Below, one piece after another: positions 46,930 through 58,535 of a DNA stretch of 64,000 nt. The position numbers were made by a program, and so were the translations under genes. Each line of letters starts with the position of its first letter. Positions within the stretch are counted from its first letter, which is position 1. The stretch comes from Cornus controversa. Its lineage: Eukaryota > Streptophyta > Magnoliopsida > Cornales > Cornaceae. The stretch is taken from contig CM048850.1 of the NCBI GenBank assembly GCA_026545225.1, forward strand, positions 5,708,001 to 5,772,000, in the 5' to 3' direction. The notes below the pieces were generated by a model. That model had not been told where the DNA came from. It did not search any database and worked only from the letters and a program-made list of their open reading frames with translations.

Positions 46930-47865
46930 GGAAGGGCAAGACCTAAGGTAGTGTAGAGAGTCTCAAATCTTGTCGGAGGTAAGGGTTTGGTCATAATATC
47001 TACTAATAGTGCCTCAGTATTGATATACTCGATGAATATATTGCCTTTTTGCATATTGTCCCTTAAGAAGTGATACTTGATGTCTATGGGTTTGCTTCAA
47101 ATATGTAAAGTGTGGTTCTTACTAATAGCAATTGCAGTTTGATTATCACAAAAAATGGTAGTAGGAGTAAAAAATTCAATGTCTAGATCTGTGAGTGTGG
47201 TTCTCATCCATAATGCCTGAGAGTAAGTTTGTGTAGCTGAAATGTATTCAACTTCTGAGGTGGAGAGAGACATAGAAGGTTGTTTCTTATTAAGCCATGA
47301 AATTACATTATTTGCAACATATAACAACATCCTGATGTGCTTTTTCTATCAATTTGTGAACCACCCCAATTGGCATCTAAGAAGGCCACAAGTTACAACA
47401 GTGAAGAAGGAGGATAATGCAGTCCGAGTCTAGTGGTGCCTTTAATATATCTAAGGATCCTTTTGATAGCTTTCAAATGTGAGACTCTAGGATCGGTCTG
47501 AAATCTTACAACTAAGCCAACTGTAAACATAATATCAAGTCTTGATGTAGTAAGGTATAGAAGGCTTACTATCATGGACAGGTAAAGTGTATTATCAATG
47601 GGGTCAGTGGTACATTCTTTGGACAATTTTTTAGTGACACACATGGGAGTAGACATTGGTTTAGAATCATCTATGTTAAATTTTTTTCAGAATTTCTTTT
47701 GCATACTTCTTTTGATATATGAATATTCCTTTAGCATGTTGAAAATTTTGAAGTCCTAAGAAGTATTTCAAAGTGCCTACCATTGACATCTCAAATTTAG
47801 ATTGCATAAGTACAGCAAATTATGTGGTTTGACTCGAGTGTGAACCATAAAACATGATATCATCC
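46930..47865 (-). pseudogene. pol: Copia RT C-terminal half and RNase H (decayed)
   Basis: On the minus strand the sequence resumes in the RT catalytic motif right after the solo LTR. It continues with FEMSMVGTLKYFLGLQ, then an open frame 47656-47393 (LYLSMIVSLLYLTTSRLDI, RILRYIKGTTRLGLHY). A second open frame 47330-47097 is RNase H (SLSTSEVEYISATQTYSQALW, CDNQTAIAISKNHTLHI). The end lies near 46930 (NTEALLVDIMTKPLP). Stops separate the frames. Confidence 0.82.
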
Positions 47866-50185
47866 TGATGAACCTAGAGGGGGAGGGGGTGAATAGGTTC
47901 TTCTTTTTTTTTTCCTTATATTGCAAGTTTGGCTGGCACATGCAATCACATAATTTTATGGACACACAAATTTATAGAGGAAACCCCAGGGTGGGGAAAA
48001 ACCTCTTCGAACTGAGCTCCACTATGTCAGAAAGGGTAGTACAGTGAATCTCTCAATCACTCTCTCACTCACCCAACTCACAACATAGTTCGCTCCAGCA
48101 CTCACCCAGTTCACAGCCTCCCTAGGCCTGAACCACTCTCACCAAATCTCACAACAGCTTTTCCGCTCTCAATCCCAACTTGGACTTCCCAAAGCCCAAG
48201 TTATCTCACCTCAATCTCACCACAATCACTCACACTCCCCCTGTCCAAAGTATCCCAATATTTGGACTGTACATAGTGATAGTGGAGTCAGTTCGATGTC
48301 TTGAGCAGCGGCAACGTCTTCAAGCTTTGTGACTTGGTCTTCAAAAATGGTCTTCAAGTATGATATGGTCTTCAAAGATCAATCTTCAAGTCTTCAACCT
48401 CTGATAGGTAGTCTTCAAGGTTCGGTATGACAAATGACACGGTCACAAGTCTTCTTGGCAGATCACGACACTTGAACTTCTTTAATAATGTGCTTCAATA
48501 AGATCACCCTCAAGGTGTGGCTACAACGAACTTGTAGTAGTTGCTCCCTTTCAATGAATCACAATCTCAGCTTCTTCAAAACTCTGCATTAGCTTGATAT
48601 TCTTCATGATCAAATACTCTTGCTATTCTTGAATTTTGAACCTGTTCCAATGATTTAAACACAACTGCAACTAGGGTAGACGGTAGTAGCATATGCAGTT
48701 TAAGATATAAATAGCAATTTAAGAGTGACACATTAGCAATTCCAAATTAGTAAAACAGAATTCCAAATCAGCAAAACAGAATTCCAAATCAGAAAAACAG
48801 AATTCCAAGTGCACAGAGTTAATTCCAAATTAACAGAACGAATTCCAAATCAGCAGATTCAATTCCAGATTAGCTGAACGAATTCCAAATCAGCAGATTC
48901 AATTCCAGATTAGCTGAACGAATTCCAAATCAGCAGATTCAATTCCAGATTTCATAACCAGCAACAATCAGCAACAGTAAATTAGGAGATCTAAGTATCA
49001 AATTTCAGCTCCAGCATTTTCAGCATTTATGTTAAACTTTCAGCATAAATTAGTCTCACAAACCAGCATTTAGAGTCTCAAAATTCAGCAATATAATTTC
49101 AGCATTTTCGAACTCAAAATTCAGCAACATTAACACTTAAGGTTCAGCATGATAGCATAGAGATTTCAGCAATTTAAATCAACATTGTCAGCTCACTATT
49201 CAGCAAAAACAGATAGAAGAACAGAGCATTTTTAAGATTAAAATTCAGTCAGCAATGTCCACCAATTTTATCAGCAAGATCAATTCATCATAGACACAAC
49301 AAGGAACTTGCAAGATTGATTTCAACAACCAAACTCAGTGAGAGCTTTCAAACACCAACACATGTGAATGTGTGAAATCATGAGCCTGTTCTGTGTAATG
49401 AGAATGAAGGTTCTGATGAAGAGATTTTACCTGAAATTAACTCAAGATGAATGGAATCATACTCACAGAGATTTAGGAACCTCAACAAAATTGGTATATT
49501 CTGGAACGTCAATGAAGAAGTTGAACCGAGATTGTTGTTCGAAGAGAGTGAACCCAGTTCACTGTTCGTAGAGAATAAAGATGTTCAAGAGAAACCCAGT
49601 CGGCGACGAAGTGACTTTCTTTGATCGAAGATGCAACCAGCCATCTGTGCTTCCAATGATCGGTGATGAGTGATGACGGCGACGGTGATTCTAGAGATCG
49701 ACGGTGCAGACGCCAGCCATTCTCACAGACTCTCTCTCAGCTCTCTATACGCCGCCCCAAGCCCCTATTTCTCACCCTTTGCGCTAACCCTTTCTCTGTA
49801 TCTTTTTCCGGCTCACTTCTCTCCTTTACTCTCATCCTTTATATATGAATACATGAGCCTTTAAATTCAAAACAACCCTACTATTCTGATAAAATATATA
49901 TATCTATATTTTATATCCCTTTTGAAATGCAGCCCTAGCAAATTAGCTTTTCCAAAATGCCCCTTGCACTATTTCCATTTGAACTTATTTGAAAATTGAC
50001 GATACTATCCCTGCAATTTTAATTAGTGCAAATACATGGCATAATATAATAAAGCAGGACTAATCATAAAATCAAAAGATTAAGATTAGAAATTTGCATT
50101 CAATATAAAATTACCCTCATACCCCTACAAGTGCTTTTGACATTAAAACTTGGGCAAACATATTCATGGACTTTTCAGACTATCA
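47866..50185 (-). repeat. Solo SIRE-like LTR inside copia RT, 2320 bp
   Basis: It runs from TGATGAACCTAGAGG to TTCAGACTATCA, with CATCC duplicated at 47861-47865 and 50186-50190. No internal region is present, so it is a solo LTR. It lies exactly in the codons of the YVDD motif of the host copia RT. Its interior holds a 40-bp tandem repeat. Small open frames near 49370-49860 have no protein support. Confidence 0.9.
48743..48957. repeat. Tandem repeat, 40-bp unit with 20-bp subunits
   Basis: Units GAATTCCAAATCAGCAGATT + CAATTCCAGATTAGCTGAAC repeat exactly at 48840-48880, 48881-48920 and partly to 48957. They are preceded by looser AATTCCAAATCAG copies from 48743. Confidence 0.85.
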
Positions 50186-50660
50186 CATCCACATAAATTC
50201 ACAAAATTAAAAAGTTTAAGTTTGAGTGCCTGACATAGAGTGTGTCATCGAACTTTCTTCTTTGGAAACCTTGTTTAATAAGAAATGAGTGGAGTTTCCT
50301 CTAATAGATCATTATTTAGAAAAGCAGACTTTACATCCATCTGATAGATCATTACTCTCTTGTAGCATACAAAGAAGAGAAGAATTCGGATGGACTCTAA
50401 TCGAGCAACTAGAGCAAAAGTCTCGTCATAACCCAATCTAGCAATTTGAGTAAATCCTTTACAGACCAATCAAACTTTATTTTTGAAGACGGTTCCTTTT
50501 TCATTCATCTTGTTTCGGAAGATCCACTTGGAACCAATAACATTCTTGTTTGTTGGCTTAGGCATAAGAATCCAGGTATCATTCTTCTTAATTTACTACA
50601 TTTCCTCCTTTATTGCAGTTATCCAATCGGGATCATCCTTTTCTTCTAAGTAGTTCTTTG
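50186..50660 (-). pseudogene. pol: Copia RT N-terminal half (decayed)
   Basis: The minus strand encodes IGSKWIFRNKMNEKGTVFK (near 50550-50490), a stop, then an open frame 50469-50275 with CKGFTQIARLGYDETFA, ARLESIRILLFF and YQMDVKSAFLNN. Part of the palm after SAFLNN is deleted. The sequence then gives QGFQRRK and SNLNFLIL and reaches IYVD at the solo LTR. Confidence 0.8.
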
Positions 50661-52083
50661 GTTCAATAGATGATAGCATAGCAAAGTGACTATGCTCATC
50701 CTTAGCTACAAGTGGTAATGCCTTATTCTTTGCTCTTGTGAGAGCCCTTCCTTAATTGTTTCCCAGAATGTTTTCTTGTTAGACTTCCTTTTATAAATTT
50801 GAATATCGAGGTTCTCTTCTCTATTCTTCAATAGTAGTAGATGATCCTTTCTTCAAATTTTTATGGAGTTAGGATCCATCATAATGAGAATTATGATCAA
50901 TCGTAATTTTCCAAACAAAAATCCTGATATTTTCATACTTGTCCATTTAACGTTGAAATTCCATTCCTTGACATACATGCATTCTCAATGATCCTACACA
51001 CATATAATATGATGCATAACAAAAACTGAATACATAAGTCAAATCCTTCATACCAAATATAACATAAAATAATTAATTATGTTTAAACTAGCCAACATGT
51101 AATTAACAATAATAATAATTTGGGGGCTCTACATGCCATGTCCATTAGGGCATTAGTAGAGCTACCAATTGGCTAAGGAACTTCCTCCTCATCCTCCTCC
51201 TCACCGGTAGTGACTAATTTAGAGTTCCATAGCTTTGGTGGCACCTTGCAATCCTTTTAGCACTTCTGACCCTACCGAGCATGCCAAAATATGTTCATCT
51301 ATAAAATTGGCTTGATAGACCGATTAGATCAACGTATGATGCGTGCGTGCCAGAGTCGTTTAATCAAGTATCTTTTATGAGAACAATGTAGGATCATGCG
51401 ATTATTTTAGGGAGAGAGAATGCAAACTCCTCATATGATTCATTTTTGCTTTAATGAAGATGACTTTTAAAAGAATTTCAATAGACTGGAAAGGAAAGAA
51501 TGTTGATTTAAAAGACAAGGCAAGGAAATTAAAAGACTGGAAATTAAATGTGCAGGGAAAGTAAATTGACATGAAAAGTAAAGATTTTGGAAAGAGAATT
51601 GATGGTAAAGGAAATTCCATTCAAAGATAAATTGCGGGAAAAATTAATGACATTGAATAAGAGTTGTGTTGGTCCGAAACCCTTAGTACATAGTCCTACA
51701 TCACTTATTTATAGAAAATTAAAAGACTAACTAACTTCCTAAAATTGAGAAACAATATAAAAATAGAAAATAATAATAAAGATATAAACAAATATCAGTT
51801 CACATCCAAGTCTTCACGTGCCTTCAATTCCCATTACTTTAGCACATTGATTTGAGCCTTCATTAGAGTCACAATCCCACTAATATTCATCTTGTTGCCA
51901 ATACATATCCCTTTCAAACTTGATTATCCAAAACTACAATCCACATGCACCAAACTTGATAGAGGCCTTGTTGAATTTGTATCCTTACTCTTATCTAATC
52001 TTTATCTAGGCATTTATCTCAACAAAACTCTTAGCCCTTGGTATGTTACGTATCACAATTTCCTAGTTTATAGCCATACCAAC
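50661..52083. other. No recognisable gene
   Basis: Up to about 50850 there are faint copia-like traces (minus strand DDPDW-like region). From 50900 to 52083 I see AT-rich DNA with no convincing frame or repeat ends. Confidence 0.4.
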
Positions 52084-52480
52084 TTAGAGCAACTCCCATA
52101 GCTTGCCTAAATTTGCTTCTCCAAATTCAAATTTTGTGCAGCCACATTAGCATTTAAGTCAGTCACATCAGCGTGCTAGGATCTCTAGAATTTGACTCCA
52201 CAATAGCTTCTCCAGATTCTACTAGCCAAAAATAATAATATTTTAATAAAAAATATTAATTAAAATTTAATTTAATTAATTATTTTTTATCTATTTACTA
52301 ATGGTTATATTTCAAATGACTATATTCCTAATGGCTTTATTTCCAATGGGCTATATTCCTAACGACTATATTTTTCATCTTATATAAATACTAATTTTTT
52401 TCATTTATAAAATCATCACTCATTCATCTCTTTCATTCTTCTAAAGTTCATTCTCCATCTCCTTAACTCTCGAATTTTCA

Positions 52481-52792
52481 ATGGCTTCATCATCACGACC
52501 TTTGCCATATTCTAATTCTCCACATTCTTCGTCATCTTCCTCATTAATAGATCTTGACACATTATTTAAAGAGCATCTAGATGCCTACAAATTGATTCTG
52601 AATTGCACGACATTAGAGATTAGAGCAAGTCTTTCAACCAACTTAGAGGCGGTTGGTTCATTGTGACTGAAAAAGAAGCCACCATTGGCTAATGAAAGAT
52701 TACTATGACGAGAATTGCATATATACAACTAAGCAATTTCACAGACAATTCAGGATGCGATGAGAACTATTTCTTCAAATTTTGTCTCTTTT
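52481..52792 (+). pseudogene. PIF/Harbinger transposase, N-terminal fragment
   Basis: A TATA-like TATATAAATAC at 52380 precedes the ATG at 52481 (MASSSRPLPYSNSPHSSSSS). After a stop at 52664 the frame continues with KKKPPLANERLL and QTIQDAMR, which resembles the conserved start of plant PIF transposases (basic run, then NERLL and a YF-rich part). The DDE catalytic domain is missing beyond the insertion. Confidence 0.5.
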
Positions 52793-54475
52793 TAGCATTC
52801 TAAGTTCATTCAACCACCTAATTCACTCATACAACATTTAATTAACATGCTAAAGCTATTGGCATCATTCACAAACCAAAATTCAAGTCCTCTCCCAAAA
52901 TCATGTCTCAAACCCATAATTCTCGCCATTTTCATTCATCAACTCATGTATACATACATTCCATACTCCATTTACTCAAAATTTCCATGCATAAAGTCAT
53001 AACTCAAGAGGAAAATAGTTTTGTAATCCCATACATCTCAAAAAAAATACATTTGACTCAAAAGGTACATATCATCCATAAGTTCATAGTCATTACAAGA
53101 ATTCATACATAAGGTTCCAATACTACAAATTCTACCATGACTATAACTAGATCATTACAGTGCCACAAACTAGTACGGATAGCCACAATATAAACAATAT
53201 CCAAAATATAGCAAAATGTTACTAGAGTTCCACTTGGACACTTAACTCCCTTCTGTCATTGGCGTCTTATTAGTGAAAAGAGTTTAGAAGAAAGGGGTGA
53301 GTACCACGGTGACTCAGTAGAGATACCCCAACCCACCTAAGTGCCAACTCGACACCGACTTACATGAATGCATGTCACTACATAACACGTATCATCCAAT
53401 ATATATCATGTTTATTCACAAGTAATGCATATATAAGAATGCATTAAACAGAAATCATGCTTCACAATAAACAATGTAAGAAATTTAAATCACTTGTCTC
53501 TCTCTTGGACTCAACCCGATGCCCTAGCATAGTTCTTGACCAACCACGCGACCTGGGACACTTCTCACACAATTTCAAAATTCATCACCGAGTACTCCGT
53601 ACTCCAAGGTGATTAGATCATTTCAAGATTTTAACCGCAAACTTCGTCCTCCAAGGTGGTTAGATAGTTTTGAAATACATCACCGAGAACTCCATCCTCC
53701 AAGGTGATTAGACCATTTCAAGATTTTCACTGAGAACTCTATCCTCTAAGGTAATTAGATAGTTTTGAAATACATCACTGAGAACTCTATCTTCTAAGAT
53801 GATTAGACCGTTCAAGATTCTCATCGAGTATCCACCTACTCCCAGGTGATTTGATAGTTTCAGAATACATCATCGAGAACTCTGTCCTCCATGGTAATTA
53901 AATCGTTCATGACCACACTGAGCATTTGTTACTCTAAGTGAACAGGTTATTCTACTACTTTTCCCGTTCTCCTCACAATGGCCCTATATATGCATTTCGA
54001 ACATATAAAGATCAAACATTCAAAATTCATGCTTCAGAATGTATAAGCTAATTATAAAGACACTTAGCATGTATTTCACCTCCCCATGTCACTTAACGTA
54101 CCTTCCTGGACTCCATTTTTGATTTCAAAAACTCCTACTGCCTTGAAATCACTTTCTCTACTCTCTAAATATTTTATTTAAGTCATTCCCAAAAATAAAT
54201 AATTTCCAAAAATTTTTGCATTTTGGGGTCCACTTAACTGCATCTCGGGCCCCAGTTTTACCAAAACGTCAAACTTCTCCAAATGTCTCTAAAACTTACC
54301 AAAACTCTTATAACACTTTTCAAACATGTTCCCCATACTCAAAACATGTTAAACACTACTCAAAATGCATTTATGGCACTTACAATGCGAAAAATGCAAA
54401 TCAGCCAAAATTGGTCATCGTCTCTATATCTACGCTTGCTAACTCCAGTACTGCAGCAGAGAGACAAATACGCAA
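52793..54475 (-). repeat. LTR-like insertion, chromovirus type
   Basis: The sequence resembles the LTR at 18610-21158. Both have an AACTTACCAAAACTCTTATAA-like part, an ATGCATTTATG-like part and a GCCAAAATTGGTCAT-like end (54400-54420 here, 21125-21140 there). The edges are not exact and no duplication was found. Confidence 0.4.
53583..53945. repeat. Tandem repeat, about 47-bp period
   Basis: CCAAGGTGATTAGA-like cores occur at about 53604, 53651, 53699, 53748, 53796, 53843 and 53890. Each is preceded by an ACCGAGAACTCC-like part. Alternate units are more alike, so the higher-order unit is about 95 bp. Confidence 0.75.
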
Positions 54476-54899
54476 TTGAGGAAAGATTTGATAGAATATT
54501 TGTAGAATAGAATTGGTGATGAAGATGAAGACGTTTAAGTTTATGTTGCTTTTTTATGTACTAAAAGCTTTAGTTTATGTTGCTTTTTTATGTACTAAAA
54601 GCTTTAATTTATGTTACTTTTTTTATATACTAGAATCTTTAAGTCATATTGCATTTTTATGCTTTTAAGATGTTACGAAATATTATGCAATAAAATATTG
54701 ATTATGAAATTATTTTTTGCACGAAAATATTATTCACCCAATACAATATAAGTTAAAATAATACAATATTCATTATGGATTAAACAAAAATAACATAAGT
54801 TAAAACAGTAAAATATCCATTATAGATTAAACAAAATAACATAAGTTAAAACAATACAATATCCATTATGGATTAATCAAAAATAATAAAACAATACAA

Positions 54900-56055
54900 T
54901 TTGCATAAGTCTTTTGGAGTGCTAGGTGGGCCAGCGCGTCTATCTATTTTCATCAGTATCCGCTATTATTTTTTGATAAGACATGCTCTCCTTACTTCTG
55001 TTGGCACTGAATTTGGATCTTTTAACATCAACTCCTCTTCTCAGATGTTTGCTTCATGTCTTACTAACTCCCGTTCTCTTTCAATTTCTTTCAGCTTTAT
55101 CTCCAAAATACAACATGTCATACCTTCAAGTTTGAATGTTGCTTGCAGAAAATTGTCATAGTATGAAGCTTTTAAGTCGCCAAAATTTATCTATTTTTTC
55201 TTATTTCGGGTCTGCTTTGCCACTTTACGTCCTATTGGTCGGTTTAATAATTGATATTCAATAATACCGGGTGAATCTTCTGACATGTTGAATTATGCCG
55301 ATCCTTCGCAAGGACTAGAATCGTGCCCTGCATTATTTGATGGAGTTGATGGGTTTGAGCAAGCAACATGCTCGTTAATATTGATTCTAGTACTCCTCTT
55401 CTTCGCATGTGTAATTTTAGATTTATTTATCCCTTATTTGGGAGAATATGCATGCCATTTTGAACAATTTTTCAAGATGTTCAAACAATCATAAATCTTA
55501 AAGTCCTCATTCATAGTGGAACGATAAAGATATTGAGTTGATGTAATCTAAATTAAATCATTGCACAATAATTAGAACTAAAATATTTAAAATAATTATC
55601 TATTTAAAAATGATACAATAAAGAATTTAATTAAAATAATTAACTTACCATATCATCATTGTTGAAGCCACTAGTCTGATTCATTTCGACTGCATTCAAG
55701 CATCCAGACGATTTGCTAATTTTTTCTTGGATGGTGGACCAACGATTACTCAAATTGCAGTTGTTTCGGGCAGTTGGAGATCTAAGTTGTTTTTTAAATT
55801 CGACGATATTTTTTTCCCATAATGTTGACTTCGGTTGATCTGCACCAATCAATGAATCATTGTTAACGGCATTCGAGGAACCGGTTACTTTTGAGAAAGT
55901 CTGACATTATTGGATTATGGCAATTCGGGTGAATAAAAAGGTACTGGTTGAGTAGATGAAGATTGGGAATCACCACCATTATATTTATAAGATCAGTTGA
56001 ATGACAAAAAATTATCATTTGATAAACGGTTGAAATGTGGTGGTGTAGAATCCAT
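54900..56055 (-). pseudogene. PIF/Harbinger ORF1 (Myb/SANT-like) pseudogene
   Basis: The minus strand starts MDSTPPHFNRLSNDNFLSF near 56055 and continues with broken frames. An open frame 55852-55640 gives IGADQPKSTLWEKNIVEF and SNRWSTIQEKISKSSGCLNA, the SANT/Myb-like part. Further left come RPIGRKVAKQTRNKKK (near 55235-55195) and a charged coiled coil, as in the NAM-associated C-terminal domain. In Harbinger elements this protein helps the transposase bind DNA. Several stops and shifts make it non-functional. Confidence 0.65.
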
Positions 56056-56493
56056 GAAATTAAATTTTGTAACAAAAAAAAAAAAGCTAAGATTGAAAAA
56101 ATAATGAATTCTAAGGTTCAAGGAGGAGAAAATCTGGATAATTGATTGTGAGATGAATAAATGTAGAGATTGTTGTATTTATAGAGGTGAAAAAAGAAAA
56201 AAAAAACAAAAAATATAAAAAAATAGTTTTTTAAACATTTTTTCTTAATAGAGCCATTTGGAACAGTGCCAAACGGCTCTAACCAACACCTGATTTTTTT
56301 TATTTTTAAAAAAAAAAAGCCATCAAAAAGCACAAAAAAACTATTGCAACAGTCACATGACCGTTATTTTTAAAATTCACTACGCTGGCCCACCATTTTG
56401 CTTCGCCAGATAGAGTGCCAAATTTTGCTAAGCGTTAAGCGAGGCTCATTGTGGGACCCATTTGCTTTGGCTAAGCCATGGAAGATGCTCTTA

Positions 56494-56969
56494 TCAACTT
56501 TAAAATAACATATTGCTGGGACTATTTTTCACGATGTCACATTCTCAATCGGTCCTACTAATGCCAATTTGGTAGTCATGTGGCGTCATTTTTTGGTGCT
56601 CAAAAGAAAGGAAGAACATTCATTGGAGAGTTGTCACGCGTTAGAATACCACCGGAGATTGTAGACTTTCTTACACACTAATTATTTTTTTTATTGATTT
56701 CTTTTTTCAGCTACTTGATCTAATTATTTATTTATTTACTGTGAATTTCTCGCTTAGAACGCGCAACACATAGAAGTTTTACTAGTATTAAAGATAAATT
56801 CGTGTAAGATGTCTATTGAAGTTGTCAGTCCTCACTCTATTCAAGGAAAAACAAAAATGTCCTTACGTATTCTTTAGATTAATATAAACATGTTACTCTG
56901 CTTGCTTTTGCTAGCTGGTGGCTTCTCAGTCTTTGACCTCCTCGAGATCTCTCAACTACAAGTGCAACA
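56494..56969 (+). promoter_or_regulatory. Upstream region of the dioxygenase pseudogene
   Basis: AT-rich DNA with a TATA-like AATATAAACA at about 56880-56889 lies about 85 bases before the ATG at 56970. No other gene is present. Confidence 0.4.
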
Positions 56970-58042
56970 ATGGCTTCATCAAAAAAGTCTGAACCCATAA
57001 GTGATGTCATCGATTTTGTGGTGAACAAAGGTCATGGAATAAAGGGTCTTGTGGATTTATATATGGGTGGTCTTGAAAGAGTTCCTGAACAATACATCCA
57101 ACCTCTTGAAGAAAGACTAGCTGAGATGAAGATCAGCAGAGCAGTGACTGAAGAAGAGTCCATTCCAGTCATCGACGTATCAGACTGGGATGATCTCAAG
57201 GTTGCAGAATCAATCTATGAGGCCGCAAACAAGTTCGGGTTCTTTCAGATAATCAATCATGGGGTGGCTCTTGAGGTTCTTGAGGAGGTGAAAGAAGCCG
57301 GTCACCAGTTCTTTGGTTTGCCAGATGAAGAGAGAAAGAAGTATTTGAAGGAAAATTCACCAACTGATACAATACAGTTGAGGACAAGCTTTAATCCTCA
57401 CAAAGAGAAGGTTTTGGAGTGGAAAGATCACCTTTTCCATATTTATGCTCCCCAAAATGAGGGATATGCATTGTGGCCACCTGTGTCCAAGTAAGTAATT
57501 AGTAAATGCTCTCAATTAATTGTATGCTACTTCACAAGTCAACAAAAAAAATTAATATTGCCTCGATAAGGAAATGAAAATAGCTTAGAACAACTTTTAA
57601 AATTTTTCTTAAATTTTTATTTTTAAAACATTAAAAGGAAAATGTAACCTAAATTTTCTTAAATTTATATTCAGGTGCATTTTCGTCATTATTTTGTAAT
57701 AATTAGATATTTCATGGAAATTTTAGGTCAATTTTTTTTTAAAATATTTCATCTTGTAAATTAAAGTCACATGTTACATATGAGTCGTCAATTTGTATTT
57801 TATACAGGCTTTGTAGGCCATTTGAATTTTCAAACATAATTCATTGTAGGGATTTAGTGTTGGAATACATGAAGTTGGTTAAACCTGTTATAAAAGGCTA
57901 CTAAAGGTGCTAATGAAGGGACTAAATATTGTGAAAACAGAAGAAGAAGAAGCATCATCTTTGTTAATCTGAATACTTTACTAATTTCTACAGTAAAGCT
58001 CACGATGGGAAGGAGAGTGTTGAATTTGTCAAGATTAGTTGA
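56970..58042 (+). pseudogene. 2-oxoglutarate/Fe(II) dioxygenase pseudogene (feruloyl-CoA 6'-hydroxylase-like)
   Basis: Exon 1 (56970-57490) is fully open and encodes 173 residues, including the DIOX_N domain (IPVIDVSDWDDL; FGFFQIINHGV) and the LEWKDHLFHIYAP segment typical of F6'H/scopoletin-pathway enzymes. A GTAAGT donor follows at 57491 and a TGTAG acceptor ends at 57849, a 359-base intron whose removal keeps the frame. Exon 2 reads DLVLEYMKLVKPVIK, then loses one base in an A-run near 57893 and hits TAA at 57902. After about 25 further residues in the shifted frame (RLLKVLMKGLN), the sequence jumps to a C-terminal tail SKAHDGKESVEFVKIS ending TGA 58040. Some 120 residues with the HxD...H iron ligands and the RxS 2OG contact are missing. 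It is therefore inactive. Confidence 0.82.
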
Positions 58043-58149
58043 TATTAATTAATTGTCCCCACTGGAATATATATTAATGGATCCATCAGTGAATGTAAAG
58101 TATTCCCGATGCGAGTCCATGATACTGCCGTCGGCACTGTTATACACTA

Positions 58150-58150
<1 letters not shown>

Positions 58151-58183
<33 letters not shown>
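58151..58183. repeat. (TA)n microsatellite
   Basis: A run of alternating T and A of about 33 bases. Confidence 0.95.
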
Positions 58184-58186
<3 letters not shown>

Positions 58187-58284
58187 TCCGCCCCATTCAG
58201 GTCACTTGTTTAAACTTTAACACTACTATTCTATTTGTTATACTAGAAGTGGTATCAAGCCTTGGAATATAATTTTTTTAAACA

Positions 58285-58535
58285 CCCACTTGAGATCAAA
58301 ACCATCTTCAGTGTCCAGGACACCATTAAAGTCACTTTTTATGAGTAGTTTTTCAAGAGTTTTTTTACCATTATGAACTCAATATTGATGTCGGTTTGTC
58401 ATTTGGACAATCCTATTAGAAGTTAACTTTTTAAAATGACTGTTTTACCCTTATTTGGGGTTTCGATCACATTGGGATACTTGGGAAGACTCATGATTCC
58501 CATAAATATCGTTTTATTGGGTTTTGGAATATTTT
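58285..58535 (-). repeat. Dispersed copy of the 157-bp repeat unit
   Basis: On the minus strand the blocks CATGAGTCTTCCCAAGT, AAGGGTAAAACAGTCATTTT, AAAAGTTAAC and TTGTCCAAATGACAAACC appear in the same order as in the tandem array at 21515-22105. About one and a half units. Confidence 0.6.

Larger units (their letters stand above)
46817..50700 (-). mobile_element. SIRE-like Ty1/copia element, 3' half, minus strand
   Basis: Right of the LTR come a PPT, the RNase H end, the RT C-terminal half, a solo LTR and the RT N-terminal half, all minus strand. Copia order and the GGGGGAGA-type PPT point to the SIRE/Maximus group. The 5' half (gag, integrase, 5' LTR) is not recognisable to the right of 50700. 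Confidence 0.8.
52087..56490. mobile_element. PIF/Harbinger DNA transposon with internal insertion
   Basis: Terminal inverted repeats GAGCAACTCCCATAGCTTGCC (left) and, in reverse complement, GAGCATCTTCCATGGCTTAGCC (right) are flanked by TTA on both sides (52084-52086 and 56491-56493), the 3-bp duplication of this superfamily. The inside has a plus-strand transposase start and a minus-strand Myb/SANT-type ORF1, the convergent order usual in plants. An LTR-like block (about 52793-54475) splits it. Confidence 0.75.

Noticed and set aside
48743..48957. Regular short repeats that could suggest a CRISPR array
   Set aside because: Units are contiguous without unique spacers and lie inside a plant retrotransposon LTR.
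49368..49864. Open frames inside the solo LTR
   Set aside because: No match in the sister LTR copies and no domain; they fall in LTR leader sequence.
53583..53945. Repeats with 47-bp period as a CRISPR-like array
   Set aside because: Repeat and spacer are not separable; both halves of each unit vary together, as in a satellite.
54216..54510. Two overlapping open frames
   Set aside because: Low-complexity Lys/Asn/Thr-rich translation of LTR-like DNA also present at 20960-21160.
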